Shown: positions 1 to 16,605, counted from the first letter of the stretch. The stretch: 64,000 nucleotides of DNA from Lamellibrachia columna (GCA_963662155.1 OY759261.1:10110072-10174071), one strand, 5' to 3'. Numbers and translations are program-made. Notes: a model not told the origin generated them from the sequence alone.

Positions 1-3000
1 CATGAGGCGGTAAAACAGCCATGAGGCGGTGAAACAGACATGAGACGGTGAGACAGCCAGGAGGCCATGAAACAGCCATGAGGCTGTGAAACAACAACGA
101 GGCTGTGAAACAGCCATGAGGCGGTGAAACATCCATGAGGCAGTGAAACATTCATGAGGCTGTGAAACAGCCATGAGGCGATACAACAGCCATGAGACGG
201 TGAAACTGCCATGAGGCCGTGAAACAGCCATGAGGCGGTGAAACAGCCAGGAGGCGGTGAAACAGCCATGTGGCCGTGAAACAGCCACGAGACGGTGAAA
301 CAGCCATGAGGCGATGAAACAGACATGAGGCGGTGAAACAGCCATGAGGCTGTGAAACAGCCATGAGGCGGTGAAACAGCCATGAGCCGGTGAAACAGCC
401 ATGACGCGGTGAAAAATAGCCATGAGGCCGTGACACAACCATGAGGCGGTGAAACAACCATTAGGCGGTGAAACAGCCACGAGGCCGTGAAACAGCCATG
501 AGGCAGTGAAACAGACATAAGACGGTGAAACAGCCATGAGGCCGTGAAACAGCCACGAGGCGGTGAAACAGACATGAGGCCGTGAAACAGCCATGAGGCG
601 GTGAAACAGCCATGAGGTGGTGAAACATCCATGAGGACGTGAAACAGCCATGAGGCGGTTAAACAGTCATGAGGCTGCGAAACTGCCATGAGTCCGTGAA
701 ACAGCCATGAGGCGGTGAAACAGCCAAAAGGCCGCGAAACAGCCAGTTGGCCGTGAAACAGCCAGGAAGCCGTGAAACAGCCATGAGGCGGTAAAACAGC
801 CATGAGGCGGTGAAACAGACATGAGACGGTGAGACAGCCAGGAGGCCGTGAAACAGCCACGAGACTGTGAAACATTCATGAGGCCGTGAAACAGCCATGA
901 GGCGGTAAAACAGCCATGAGGCGGTGAAACTGCCATGAGGCCGTGAAACAGCCATGAAGCGGTGAAACAGCCACGAGGCCGTGAAACAGCCATGAGGCGG
1001 TGAAACAGCCACGAGGCCGTGAAACAGCCATGAGGCGGTTAAACCTCCATGAGGCCGTGAAACAGCCATGAGGCGTTGAAACAGCCACGAGGCCGTGCAA
1101 CAGCCATGAGGCCGTGAAACAGACATGAGGCGGTGAAACAGCCATGAGGCCGTGAAATAGCCATGAGGCGGTGAAACAGCCATAAGGTGGTGAAACATCC
1201 GTGAGGCCGTGAAACAGTCAAGAGGCGGTTAAACAGTCATGAGGCTGTGAAACTGCCATGAGTCCGTGAAACAGTCATGAGGCTGTGAAACTGCCATGAG
1301 TCCGTGAAACAGCCATGAGGCGGTGAAACAGCCAGGAGGCCGCGAAACAGCCAATTGGCCGTGAAACAGCCAGGAGGCCGTGAAACAGCCATGAGGCGGT
1401 GAAACAGACATGAGGCGGTGAAACAGACATGAGACGGTGAGACAGCCATGAGACGGTGAGACAGCCAGGAGGCCGTGAAACAACCACGAGGCTGTGAAAC
1501 ATTCATGAGGCCGTGAAACAGCCATGAGGCGGTAAAACAACCATGAGGCGGTGAAACAGCCATGAGGCGGTTAAACAGCCATGAGGCGGTGAAACTGCCA
1601 TGAGGACGTGAAACAGCCATGAGGCGGTGAAACAGCCATGAGGCGGTGAAACAGACATGAGACGGTGAGACAGCCAGGAGGCCGTGAAACAGCCATGAGG
1701 CTGTGAAACAACCACGAGGCTGTGAAACAGCCATGAGACGGTGAAACATCCATGAGGCGGTGAAACATTCATGAGGCTGTGAAACAGCCATGAGGCGATA
1801 AAACAGCCATGAGGCGGTGAAACTGCCATGAGGCAGGTGAAAAAGCCAGGAGGCGGTGAAACAGCCATGTGGCCGTGAAACAGCCACGAGACGGTGAAAC
1901 AGCCATGAGGCGATGAAACAGACATGAGGCGGTGAAACAGCCATGAGCCGGTGAAACAGCCATGACGCGGTGAAAAATAGCCATGAGGCCGTGAAACAAC
2001 CATGAGGCGGTGAAACAGCCACGAGGCCGTGAAACAGCCATGAGGCGGTGAAACAGACATGAGACGTTGAAACAGCCATGAGGCCGTGAAACAGCCAGGA
2101 GGGTGTGAAACAGCCATGAGGCGGTCAAACAGCCATGAGGCGGTGAAACAGACATGAGACGGTGAGACAGCCAGGAGGCCATGAAACAGCCATGAGGCTG
2201 TGAAACAACAACGAGGCTGTGAAACAGCCATGAGGCGGTGAAACATCCATGAGGCAGTGAAACATTCATGAGGCTGTGAAACAGCCATGAGGCGATACAA
2301 CAGCCATGAGACGGTGAAACTGCCATGAGGCCGTGAAACAGCCATGAGGCGGTGAAACAGCCAGGTGGCGGTGAAACAGCCATGTGGCCGTGAAACAGCC
2401 ACGAGACGGTGAAACAGCCATGAGGCGATGAAACAGACATGAGGCGGTGAAACAGCCATGAGGCTGTGAAACAGCCATGAGGCGGTGAAACAGCCATGAG
2501 CCGGTGAAACAGCCATGACGCGGTGAAAAATAGCCATAAGGCCGTGACACAACCATGAGGCGGTGAAACAACCATTAGGCGGTGAAACAGCCACGAGGCC
2601 GTGAAACAGCCATGAGGCGGTGAAACAGACATAAGACGGTGAAACAGCCATGAGGCCGTGAAACAGCCACGAGGCGGTGAAACAGACATGAGGCCGTGAA
2701 ACAGCCATGAGGCGGTGAAACAGCCATGAGGTGGTGAAACATCCATGAGGACGTGAAACAGCCATGAGGCGGTTAAACAGTCATGAGGCTGCGAAACTGC
2801 CATGAGTCCGTGAAACAGCCATGAGGCGGTGAAACAGCCAAAAGGCCGCGAAACAGCCAGTTGGCCGTGAAACAGCCAGGAAGCCGTGAAACAGCCATGA
2901 GGCGGTAAAACAGCCATGAGGCGGTGAAACAGACATGAGACGGTGAGACAGCCAGGAGGCCGTGAAACAGCCACGAGACTGTGAAACATTCATGAGGCCG

Positions 3001-4630
3001 TGAAACAGCCATGAGGCGGTAAAACAGCCATGAGGCGGTGAAACTGCCATGAGGCCGTGAAACAGCCATGAAGCGGTGAAACAGCCACGAGGCCGTGAAA
3101 CAGCCATGAGGCGGTGAAACAGCCACGAGGCCGTGAAACAGCCATGAGGCGGTTAAACCTCCATGAGGCCGTGAAACAGCCATGAGGCGTTGAAACAGCC
3201 ACGAGGCCGTGCAACAGCCATGAGGCCGTGGAACAGACATGAGGCGGTGAAACAGCCATGAGGCCGTGAAATAGCCATGAGGCGGTGAAACAGCCATAAG
3301 GTGGTGAAACATCCGTGAGGCCGTGAAACAGTCAAGAGGCGGTTAAACAGTCATGAGGCTGTGAAACTGCCATGAGTCCGTGAAACAGTCATGAGGCTGT
3401 GAAACTGCCATGAGTCCGTGAAACAGCCATGAGGCGGTGAAACAGCCAGGAGGCCGCGAAACAGCCAATTGGCCGTGAAACAGCCAGGAGGCCGTGAAAC
3501 AGCCATGAGGCGGTGAAACAGACATGAGGCGGTGAAACAGACATGAGACGGTGAGACAGCCATGAGACGGTGAGACAGCCAGGAGGCCGTGAAACAGCCA
3601 CGAGGCTGTGAAACATTCATGAGGCCGTGAAACAGCCATGAGGCGGTAAAACAACCATGAGGCGGTGAAACAGCCATGAGGCGGTTAAACAGCCATGAGG
3701 CGGTGAAACTGCCATGAGGACGTGAAACAGCCATGAGGCGGTGAAACAGCCATGAGGCGGTGAAACAGACATGAGACGGTGAGACAGCCAGGAGGCCGTG
3801 AAACAGCCATGAGGCTGTGAAACAACCACGAGGCTGTGAAACAGCCATGAGACGGTGACACATCCATGAGGCGGTGAAACATTCATGAGGCTGTGAAACA
3901 GCCATGAGGCGGTAAAACAGCCATGAGACGGTGAAACTGCCATGAGGCAGGTGAAAAAGCCAGGAGGCGGTGAAACAGCCATGTGGCCGTGAAACAGCCA
4001 CGAGACGGTGAAACAGCCATGAGGCGATGAAACAGACATGAGGCGGTGAAACAGCCATGAGCCGGTGAAACAGCCATGACGCGGTGAAAAATAGCCATGA
4101 GGCCGTGAAACAACCATGAGGCGGTGAAACAGCCACGAGGCCGTGAAACAGCCATGAGGCGGTGAAACAGACATGAGACGGTGAAACAGCCATGAGGCCG
4201 TGAAACAGCCACGAGGCGGTGAAACAGACACGAGGCCGTGAAACAGCCATGTGGCGGTGAAACAGCCATGAGGTGGTGAAACATCCATGAGGCCGTGAAA
4301 CAGCCATGAGGCGGTTAAACAGTCATGAGGCTGTGAAACTGCCATGAGTCCGCGAAACAGCCATGAGGCGGTGAAACAGCCAGGAGGCCGCGAAACAGCC
4401 AGTTGGCCGTGAAACAGCCAGGAGGCCGTGAAACAGCCATGAGGCGGTGATACAGCCATGAGGCGGTGAAACAGACATGAGACGGTGAGACAGCCAGGAG
4501 GCCGTGAAACAGCCACGAGGCTGTGAAACATTCATGAGGCCGTGAAACAGCCATGAGGCGGTAAAACAGCCATGAGGCTGTGAAACAGCCAGGAGGCCGC
4601 GAAACAGCCGTGAGGCCGTGAAACAGTCAT
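1..4630. repeat. 19-bp minisatellite with a 2.1-kb higher-order period
   Basis: About 240 tandem copies of a 19-bp unit close to CATGAGGCGGTGAAACAGC, with point variants and a few 20-bp units. The array is already running at base 1, so its left end lies outside the window; it stops near 4,630. Variant patterns recur at a spacing of 2,114 bp (for example 152-457 against 2,266-2,571, and 659-1,198 against 2,773-3,312). The array is therefore two near-identical higher-order units plus a partial third. Because 19 is not a multiple of 3 and the unit lacks stops on the minus strand, all three minus frames are open for long stretches and encode a 19-residue repeat. These are not treated as genes. 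Confidence 0.97.
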
Positions 4631-5160
<530 letters not shown>

Positions 5161-5335
5161 TTACACATATCTAAAATTACTGTGCCCTACATTCGTGTGT
5201 AACACACCAGGAAGTCTAACTGAGGCATGATCCCTATAACAAGTGGGGGAAGAAGGCTTCTGATGGGTAATGGAAGTAATGTAAAGCGGTAACAACAGGG
5301 GCGATGCAGCAGTACAAGAACTAGCCCCAGCACCC

Positions 5336-5341
5336 TTTATT
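5336..5341 (-). promoter_or_regulatory. Polyadenylation signal AATAAA for the first peptide gene
   Basis: The minus strand reads AATAAA here, about 90 nt beyond the TGA at 5,431-5,433. That is a plausible distance for the 3' end of the cysteine-rich peptide gene. Confidence 0.45.
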
Positions 5342-5430
5342 AATTGATCAACGAGGAACAACATAACGTTCACTGAATGTCGTAGAGTAAATAGAATAAA
5401 TGTGCATCGATACTTTTCGAATTACGTTTG

Positions 5431-7400
<1,970 letters not shown>

Positions 7401-7600
7401 CTGTAACACAGCGAAACATTACATAATAATGGCATATCATCCGCATATAATATGAAATATTACATTTACGTAACTTATATTTTTATCGGCAGTAATGTAA
7501 AGTACTTGCCGTGTATTACAAAAACATAGCAATTAATCATTATCAGATCAAGTAGCGCAACTAGTAACATGGCGAAACGCCACAATTCAATGTATCTATT
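7401..7600 (-). promoter_or_regulatory. Conserved sequence upstream of the peptide gene 1 start exon
   Basis: Patches of this stretch resemble the region just upstream of peptide gene 2 (18,359-18,690): the acceptor CAG followed by GTTCTA, and a more distal pair of segments (about 7,545-7,590 and 18,635-18,680). It may be intron or promoter-proximal sequence kept after gene duplication. No TATA box or initiator could be assigned. Confidence 0.3.
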
Positions 7601-7796
7601 AAAAATCCATATTGTTTAAAATATTAACATTTAAAGCAAATCGTATTAAACCATACATTATTTGCAGTCCTCCGTTAATTGTCTCCTTTCCTTCTCTAAA
7701 TCTCTATTTGTCGAGTTTAGCGGAGTGATGCCTATTTGATGTTATTAGTTAACAAGCAATTTGAAAATTAACAACAAAAATAGCAGCCCGATCATC

Positions 7797-8007
7797 CTGA
7801 CTACACCAGCACCCCTGATATATTATCCTCGCCACCAGGGGATTCTGACTACATCAGCACCCCTGATATATTTTCCTCGCCACCAGGGGCTTCTGACTAC
7901 TTCAGCACCCCTGATATCTTACCCTCGCCACCAGGGGCTTCTGACTACATCAGCACCCCTGGTATCTTACCCTCGCCACCAGGGGCATCTGACTACATCA
8001 GCACCTG
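7797..8007. repeat. 48-bp tandem repeat with an internal hairpin
   Basis: Four full units of 48 bp (starting at 7,797, 7,845, 7,893 and 7,941) and a partial fifth at 7,989. Each unit holds CCCCTG and CAGGGG about 20 bp apart, which can pair as a stem. The period is a multiple of 3, so a plus frame (7,761-8,045) reads a 16-residue repeat rich in Ser, Thr, Pro and Leu. No signal peptide or family is seen, so coding is not claimed. Confidence 0.93.
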
Positions 8008-8009
8008 TT

Positions 8010-10300
8010 GAAATGGGGAACGCTAATTGCTTTGGTAACCAATAATATTGCTCGCTCAGATTTATAGAGCTCACTACGGGATCTTAACTTTGATTGTTAG
8101 TTAACCCGTCGTCGCGGGTCGGACGGGTAATGACGGGTATTGGTCACCACATGTCACCGAGTATGGGAACTCTCTTTGAAGTTTGGGCCGCGAGGACCAA
8201 GACACAAAATGAGAAGTACACATGATCTTAATACGAATGTAACTCCGTGATACAAACTTTTTAATCAGTGAAATAATTAATGATCTCCGAATTTAAATAT
8301 CAAACATGTATATATTGTACATATAGGTTATACCGATGTTTGCTGTCGGTGTGCGGACGTGTACCTGTGGTGACATAAACATTCAAGTTTGAACACGATA
8401 TAACAAGATTGCCAGCCATAGCCAAAGTTTCAGAGGGCAACTGGACAAGGACGCCATTGGCTTATCGAGAGTCCAACAATGTTTATACCTACGTACAACT
8501 AGCTCGTCTGAGATATTTGTAAATTTTATCTTTAAACATGTTCACCATTACACAAACTTTAGATGATCTGTTCAATTAATTGTTGTTGTCTTCTGTGATA
8601 ATAAGTACTTTCTTATATAAAATCTACAATGTTCCTTATTCGTTGACCTTTAAACATGTAGTGTGTGGATAGCCTAAGTAATATGCGCAGTCAGCTTAAC
8701 GAAAAATAACGTATGTTTTTATATCAACGAAATAATTGACTTCGATCGTTAGAACGGGTAACTTGTTAAGTTATAAGTAGCCTTGTGTTGTAGCATAAAG
8801 AGGCGGGGCAACTTTTGTCATATTCGTCATTTTTTTACTAGGCCCGGTCAAAATCGAGTTAATCAAAGCTAAATAACGCATGACACAAACCACCTAGGAT
8901 GTCGTAGCTGATATTAGGTTGGTTCAAGTTTTTCGCGAAATAAACCTAAAAAAATTAGACGAGCGAAAATGTCGAATTGCGGAGAGACGTTTGAAAATAG
9001 CGCATAACAATAATTGTGAACGGTACTTCACAAATACGCCCACCATCAACAATCGGACACCTTAACGCATATTAGTTAACCGTGTATAAAATCACTGCAT
9101 TTACCCAAGAGGCATTTACCCACGAGGCAGTATTAACATCTTCACAACGCCATCCTATAATGGCGCCTGCATTCGCCCATATTCCACGAATCGACATCGG
9201 TAGCTAAGTAAGTGTATGCGCAATTCAAATACATACCTGTATGCCTGCAATCGACAGCACAAATACGCTCCTTACTACCGCTACACCGGTGACACGTTAG
9301 ATTATACACTTGTGTGAAAGTAAACACGACTGTCGCCTAATTTATCTAAGGTTCACGTTTCGAGAGCAAGTTAGTACTGCGTCAAGTTGATAATATGCTC
9401 AACACAGTCTTGTAACCTAGCGGTTACAGACGACATATGGAATATAATAATAACAATATTGGTTTCACACCTATAGGGAATTCATACTGCTCTTGAGTAA
9501 AGATTTAGACTACCAGTATGAAACATTGAATACAACAACATAATGCAAATACAAATAAAATCAGGTCCAGACCTTGTTGCTTCAGAATGTTTTATTAAGC
9601 AAGTTGGTTGCCTGTGCTGGACAGGTACATGTATCGTAGACAGCGTGTTCTCAGTAGCAATTACCAATGCAATAAAACATATTATCCCTGTCACTCGGTG
9701 ATTTAAACATGTAGAATATTACTAAACGAGGCCTTGATTACTGCTAGTGGCATAGGGCATAATTATTGGGTTGAATTTGGAGTTCTTACGTAACCTATTC
9801 ACCAGGGCACGTTTAAAGGGGTTCAGTGTGAACCAATACGTAGATTATATCGCACAACAAACAACATATCATAAAATGTAAGTTTATTGCAAGTTGTTTT
9901 TTTATAAAAAAAAAGCACGTGTTACATCACGAATACATCAATCAAGCTTCATAGCAACCCTTAGCAATGAACAAGTAGACACTCAAGTTAAACCATATTG
10001 AACCATATTTTGCCAGATGTAACCATAATGTTAACATATTTAGACAGCCTTAGCCTAATTTAATCAAATGTAACCAGATTTAACCAGAGTATACCATATT
10101 CAACCATATTCAATTTGAATTGAATCTAGGGTTAACCACATTTAGCACTATTTAACAAGATTGCCATCCAAACTAAAACCCCATATAGCACCTGGACAAG
10201 GAAGCCATTGGCTTATCGAATGTCCAAATATTATTCGTCTACGTGTAAGTATATATTTGTACATAATTTTTAAACACATTGACACTGCTGGCATATACAA
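8010..10300. other. Intergenic stretch with a diverged repeat pair
   Basis: No gene recognised. Visible content: 8,399-8,500 resembles 10,151-10,255 (both contain a CATTGGCTTATCGA core preceded by GGACAAGG); 8,897-8,975 is a diverged single copy of the 71-bp repeat at 18,985-19,172; a tRNA-like SINE candidate lies near 9,222-9,372; 9,970-10,140 is low-complexity with recurring ACCATATT and TTAACCA words. Confidence 0.5.
9222..9372 (+). mobile_element. tRNA-like SINE candidate, copy 1
   Basis: Shares with 14,600-14,762 and 22,366-22,512 a 5' CATACCT block and a block with a GTAAAC..GACTGT core followed by GTTCACGTTTCGAG, which resembles an RNA polymerase III B box. The copies are very diverged; this reading rests on pattern similarity only. 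Confidence 0.3.
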
Positions 10301-10311
10301 CATTAATGCGA

Positions 10312-10422
10312 CGTAGTGGCATACTGGCGTAGTGACGTAGTGGCATAGTGGCGTAGTGGCGTAGTGGCGTAGTGGCGTAGTGACGATGTGGCGTAGTGGC
10401 GTAGTGGTGTAGTGGAGTAGTT
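10312..10422. repeat. 8-bp minisatellite (GTAGTGGC)n
   Basis: About 14 copies of an 8-bp unit with a few substitutions. Confidence 0.93.
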
Positions 10423-10738
10423 AGTTTGCCTTGGTACCACATAGTAGGGCAATATGTTAAATATGAAACAAAATCAAAACATTTAACCAAAGGGGGCTAT
10501 GGCCCAGTACCCTCTTTATGTAGCCACAGCATAGCAGTTAGAACAGGGGGCTATTATTTGTGAGGAACGGACTTCAAGTTCTCTTGCATTTGAAGTTTAC
10601 GCAATTTCTCTTGCATTTGAAGCTTACGCAATTTCGTCTACTCACGTTGCCTCAGTTCATACAGCTAAATATATGAATACCTGGTTTATTTGTTGGGTGG
10701 TAACTTACCTACATATGTTGATTACGTACGTATGGTGA

Positions 10739-11566
10739 CGTGGATGTAACGGGCGACTACTCTCTTTTTCTCAATTTCAAGGCACAGGCACAGTAACATC
10801 CGATGAAGCATTTCTCTCATACTTAGGAGGAAATCAAAACAACCTAAGTAATGTTTTAAGTACAAATGAAAATAATGATGAAAATCACGAGCTTCAAGTA
10901 ATACGATGCTCTTCATATTATAACATTGATAAGTTCACCATTTTAGCAAACAGTAACACTAACAGTTTTAGTATTCTAAGCTCGAATATTCAGTCTATAA
11001 ATGCAAAGTTTAATGAACTTGAAATGTTCGTAGAGGACTTACCTAGTATCAATTTTAAATTTAGCGTAATATGCTTACAAGAGACGTGGAAAGCTGATAA
11101 TGATGATTTCTCTCAATTTTTTTTAGATGGATATGATTGTATAACACAGGGGAAAAAGTGTAGCAACAAAGGAGGGTTACTAATATATGTGGACAATAAA
11201 TATAAATCTGAAGTAAAAATGAATATAAATACGTACGAACACTGGGAAGGGCTAATGATTAAAGTAACTGGAAATAATTTATCAAATACAATGACCATTG
11301 GAAATATATATAGACCTCCAAGAACATGCAACGAAAATATTACAAAATTCATTGATGAATTTTCATCAGTTATATCATCTCTGGAAAATAGCAATAATAA
11401 TCTCATTATAGCTGGGGATGTTAACATAAATTTACTTAAAATAAATGAGAACAGAATCTACAGCGATTTTTTTGATACTTTAATATCACATAGTCTCTAC
11501 CCTCCAATTACTTTCCCAACTCGTTTCACTAAAACCAATGGAACACTGATAGATAACTTTTTGTAA
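10739..11566 (+). CDS. LINE apurinic/apyrimidinic-type endonuclease domain
   Basis: The frame is open from 10,739, but the first ATG is at 11,024, and family-typical sequence (SSNIQSINAKFNEL) already lies upstream of it. That suggests a lost upstream start. Endonuclease-family motifs follow in order: LQETW near 11,075, GGLLIYV near 11,170, a metal-binding GDVNIN near 11,415 and a C-terminal IDNFL. The enzyme nicks target DNA to prime reverse transcription. The frame stops at 11,566 because of an indel in the T run at 11,559-11,563. The expected SDH motif follows at about 11,620 in the next frame, which runs on into the reverse transcriptase. Confidence 0.88.
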   Translation, partial: RGCNGRLLSFSQFQGTGTVTSDEAFLSYLGGNQNNLSNVLSTNENNDENHELQVIRCSSYYNIDKFTILANSNTNSFSILSSNIQSINAKFNELEMFVEDLPSINFKFSVICLQETWKADNDDFSQFFLDGYDCITQGKKCSNKGGLLIYVDNKYKSEVKMNINTYEHWEGLMIKVTGNNLSNTMTIGNIYRPPRTCNENITKFIDEFSSVISSLENSNNNLIIAGDVNINLLKINENRIYSDFFDTLISHSLYPPITFPTRFTKTNGTLIDNFL

Positions 11567-13916
11567 GCTAAATAAATCTTTATTAGAAAGCATTGCTGGG
11601 ATCTTCACAAAAACATTTTCAGACCATCAACCTTATTTTTTATTTCTAGACAATATTCCAAAAATAGAATTTCCTCCCAAATTTATAAAAATAAATACAC
11701 AAAGTGAAGAAGCCATGCAGAAAGTTAAAATTGAAATAGATTCATATAACTGTTACAACAAACTACATAAACATCAAAATGAGGACCCCAATCTAAATTA
11801 TAACATAATGCATGAAGAAATTATGCGCGCAAAAAATAAGTACATGCCAATTAAAATAATGAAATTTAATAAATACAAACATAAAAATTCGACATGGATC
11901 ACTCAAGGTCTATTAAAATCCATTAGATATCGGGACACACTTTATAAACAATTAAAAATGTCTGACCCTAATTCACCAGATTATGAGACCACAAACGCTA
12001 TCCTCAAAACGTACAACTCCATATTAAAAAGAAATATTCGTGCAGTTAAAAAAAATTATTTTGAATCACGATTTAACCAATTCAAAAATGACATAAGAAA
12101 TACTTGGAAAACCATCAATGAAATTATTTCAAAAAATAAAGGAAAGAAAACATCCTCGACAATTTTTAATGAAAATGGTACTAGTATTACTGATAAAACT
12201 GATGTAGCAAAGAAATTCAATAACTATTTTACAAACATTGGTCAAACTATTGCAGAAAGCATTCAATATAAAGGAAATAAAAACTATGACTACTATTTAA
12301 ATACACAAGTTAAATCTGTTCTCAAATTTAAGAATGTTAATGAAGAAACTGTAAGGAAAACAATAAATGATCTTCCTACAAAAAACAGTTGTGGATTCGA
12401 CGGCATTTTTTCAAAACTGCTGAAAATAATTGAACCCGCAATCATTAAATCCTTAACCTTAGTAATTAACCAAGTCATAAATACAGGCATATTTCCTGAT
12501 AAACTTAAAATTGCAAAAGTAATTCCAATTTTCAAGAACGATGACCCAACATTATTCAAAAACTATAGGCCTATTTCTCTCCTTCCAACTATTTCTAAAG
12601 TCTTAGAGAAAATCATCCACAATCAGTTATCTGCATATTGTATTGATTCTAAGCTATTTTTTGATAATCAGTACGGATTTAGACCTAATCATTCAACCGA
12701 ATATGCATCACTTGAACTAGTAGATAGAATCATTACTAAAATGGATAGAAATTACTTACCAATTAGTATTTTTCTTGACCTTTCCAAGGCATTTGATACT
12801 ATTGACCATTCAATATTACTAAATAAATTAAGACACTATGGTAAAACTCTTCTTTTATTTAAAAGCTATTTAAACAACCGTAAACAGTACACCGAATTTG
12901 ATGATACCACATCTGAAACTTCACTCATTAAAGTTGGAGTACCACACGGGTCCATCCTAGGACCACTATTATTTACTATATATATAAATGATTTCTCACA
13001 AGCCAGCCAAATGTTTAACTTTATAATATATGCTGATGATACCACTTTATTTAGCACTATTGAAACTTTCAGAGATAGTGTCCAAAATAAAAGTACAGAA
13101 TCAGTAATAAATGAAGAACTCCTCAAAATAGTTGAGTGGCTTAATATAAATAAGCTATCACTAAATAAAAGTAAATCTAAATATATGACCTTCCAAATGC
13201 CAAACAAAACTACACTGACATTATCTCTCAAAATAAATAATATAGATATTGAGAAAGTGGAAGAATTTAACTACCTAGGCTTAACTATAGATACTAACTT
13301 AAATTGGAAAAAACACACAGAAAAAATCTCAAATAAGTGTTCCAAAACTATAAGAATACTAAACAGATTAAAACATGTATTACCTTTAGAAATAAAAATT
13401 ATGTTATACAATGCATTGATATTACCTCATATTAATTACTGTATTACGACATGGGGATATCAAAGAAACAGATTAGTGAAAATACAAAAGAAAGCAGTAC
13501 GAATTATAACATTAAGCAAATACAATTCACACACAGAACCCCTTTTTAAAAAACTCAACACACTAAAAGTAGAAGACTTACTAAAACTACAAGAACTTAA
13601 ATTTTATTACAAATATAGACATCAAAATCTACCTGTCTACTTTTTAAACTGGCAAATAACCCCAAATACACACATTCACAACTATAATACTAGGAGAACA
13701 ACTGAACTACATACTTACAGAACTATACATGAATTTGCCAAACAAATTCTTAAATACAACTTGCCACATGTTATAAACAATATCCCTGTTTTAGTTATAG
13801 ACAAGATAGTGACTCATAGTTTGAAAGGCTTTTCAAGTTATGCCAAAAATTACATGCTACAAAAATATAATGACACATGCACTCTCCTAAATTGCTATAT
13901 ATGCCAACTAAATTAA
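11567..13916 (+). CDS. LINE reverse transcriptase
   Basis: The frame is open from the frameshift at about 11,563; the first ATG is at 11,715 (733 codons from there). It copies the element RNA into DNA at the nicked target. Motifs with residues counted from the ATG: NYRPISLLPTISKVLEKI near 285, FLDLSKAFDTIDHS near 352, GVPHGSILGPLLF near 408 (the family usually has Gln at the His), YADD catalytic motif near 438 and YLGLTID near 520. The C-terminal thumb and connector region is intact to the TAA at 13,914. With the single upstream frameshift removed, endonuclease and polymerase would form one protein, as usual for this group. This is the best-preserved coding region in the window. Confidence 0.93.
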
Positions 13917-14394
13917 ATAAATTATGAATGAGCATAACACAGTTCATGCAATCAAAATTAAACTTTTCAATTTGTATACTTGCACACAGGCTTATACGCG
14001 TACAGGCGAAAACAACACATAAAACACACCAGTACAACACATCATCACACACTTAAATTGATTATATATAAGACACAGACAAAAAACCAAACATGCTCTC
14101 TACTTTTTTAATGTAGAAATATATGTATAGGGAATATATGTTTATTGTAATTTTTTATTTTGGGTGGCTCCTACGATAGCGACCAGTGTTGGTCTTAGTA
14201 GGGGTCTCCAGTCCCACTGCAAATATGTTTTTTTTTGGTTGTTGTTGCATAATGTATTACTTTTATTGATGATTTATTCGTTGCTATTATATATTGTACA
14301 GTTCTATATGTGCATGTATCATATGTATTTATATAATTTATATTGCCACTCAATATAATTTATCTATGTTTTTTGCTGTTGGGACAAATAAAAT

Positions 14395-14416
14395 TTATCC
14401 TTATCCTTATCCTTAT
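14395..14416 (+). repeat. LINE 3' terminal CCTTAT microsatellite
   Basis: Three tandem CCTTAT units after AATAAAATT mark the 3' end of the retrotransposon. Confidence 0.8.
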
Positions 14417-14599
14417 AAAGTCAACAGTGTCAATCGTCGTCCCCTTAACTTATCGCATGCAAATTAACCGCATTAAACTTTACTACATTTACGAAATATT
14501 AATTTACTGAACATCTTCTCAATGCCGCCATATTTTGACGCATGCACTTATCACGATAAATGACACGGTAACTGTATAGGCCTTAGCAATGAAGACTGC

Positions 14600-14762
14600 A
14601 TACCTTTACACTTCTAATAGCCAGGACAGGTGTGGTGAAAACGTTAACGTTTCTTTCTTTTACAAACAAAGATGTCATAATCCCACCTGTCACAGAGTAA
14701 ACACGAGTGTCAAAAGGCATTCGTTTCGAAAGAAGGTCAAGTACAGGTGCTCAATAGAAACG
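14600..14762 (+). mobile_element. tRNA-like SINE candidate, copy 2
   Basis: Diverged relative of 9,222-9,372 and 22,366-22,512: CATACCT block, then AGTAAACACGAGTGTC, then a TCGTTTCGAAAG block in the B-box position. The 85-codon plus frame over it (14,589-14,846) is not supported as a gene. Confidence 0.28.
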
Positions 14763-14859
14763 TCTTCCCCGCGGGAAATATGGTTCACGTTTTTGCCAGC
14801 CAAAAGTACACGTTGTCAGCTTGCTGGCGAAATCTCCTATCTCTAATTTGCATTTTTTA

Positions 14860-16329
<1,470 letters not shown>

Positions 16330-16330
<1 letters not shown>

Positions 16331-16605
16331 ATATGTTGTGCATCTGCTGGTGTACAATTATACCATTAAACTTTACACATGCAGCTATAACTATATACTT
16401 GGATACATTGTATATTAGGTAGTATATTGTGCATCTACTGGTATACAATTATACCATTCAACTTTAAACATGCATGTATGGTTGATATACTTGTGTACAC
16501 TGTATATTATGTAGTATATTGTGCATCTACTGGTATACAATTATACCATTCAACCTTACACATGCAAGTATGATTGTATACTCGGGTACACTGTATATTA
16601 TGTAC
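16330..16605. repeat. 91-bp tandem repeat, three copies
   Basis: Units begin near 16,338, 16,429 and 16,521, each with GTGCATCT followed by GGTRTACAATTATACCATT. Within each unit TATAATTGTA-type words form a small inverted repeat. No coding potential. Confidence 0.88.

Larger units (their letters stand above)
10739..14416 (+). mobile_element. Nearly intact non-LTR retrotransposon (CR1/L2/Jockey-like group)
   Basis: The element carries an endonuclease frame, a reverse transcriptase frame and a 3'UTR of about 480 bp ending in tandem CCTTAT after GGGACAAATAAAATT. A short 3' microsatellite in place of poly(A) is typical of the CR1/L2-like branch. The 5' end is unclear: no ORF1 is seen upstream and the endonuclease frame opens after the stop at 10,736, so 5' truncation is likely. 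Only one coding break is evident. It is AT-rich compared with its flanks. No target site duplication was found by eye. Confidence 0.9.

Noticed and set aside
1..4630. CRISPR array
   Set aside because: The repeat is a direct head-to-tail 19-bp minisatellite with no unique spacers, in animal DNA.
9142..9327. 61-codon minus frame with six cysteines as a third member of the peptide family
   Set aside because: Cysteine spacing does not match, no LCGR, no start exon nearby, and it overlaps a tRNA-like SINE candidate.
12866..13231. Minus-strand frames within the intact LINE
   Set aside because: Shadows of the reverse transcriptase frame.
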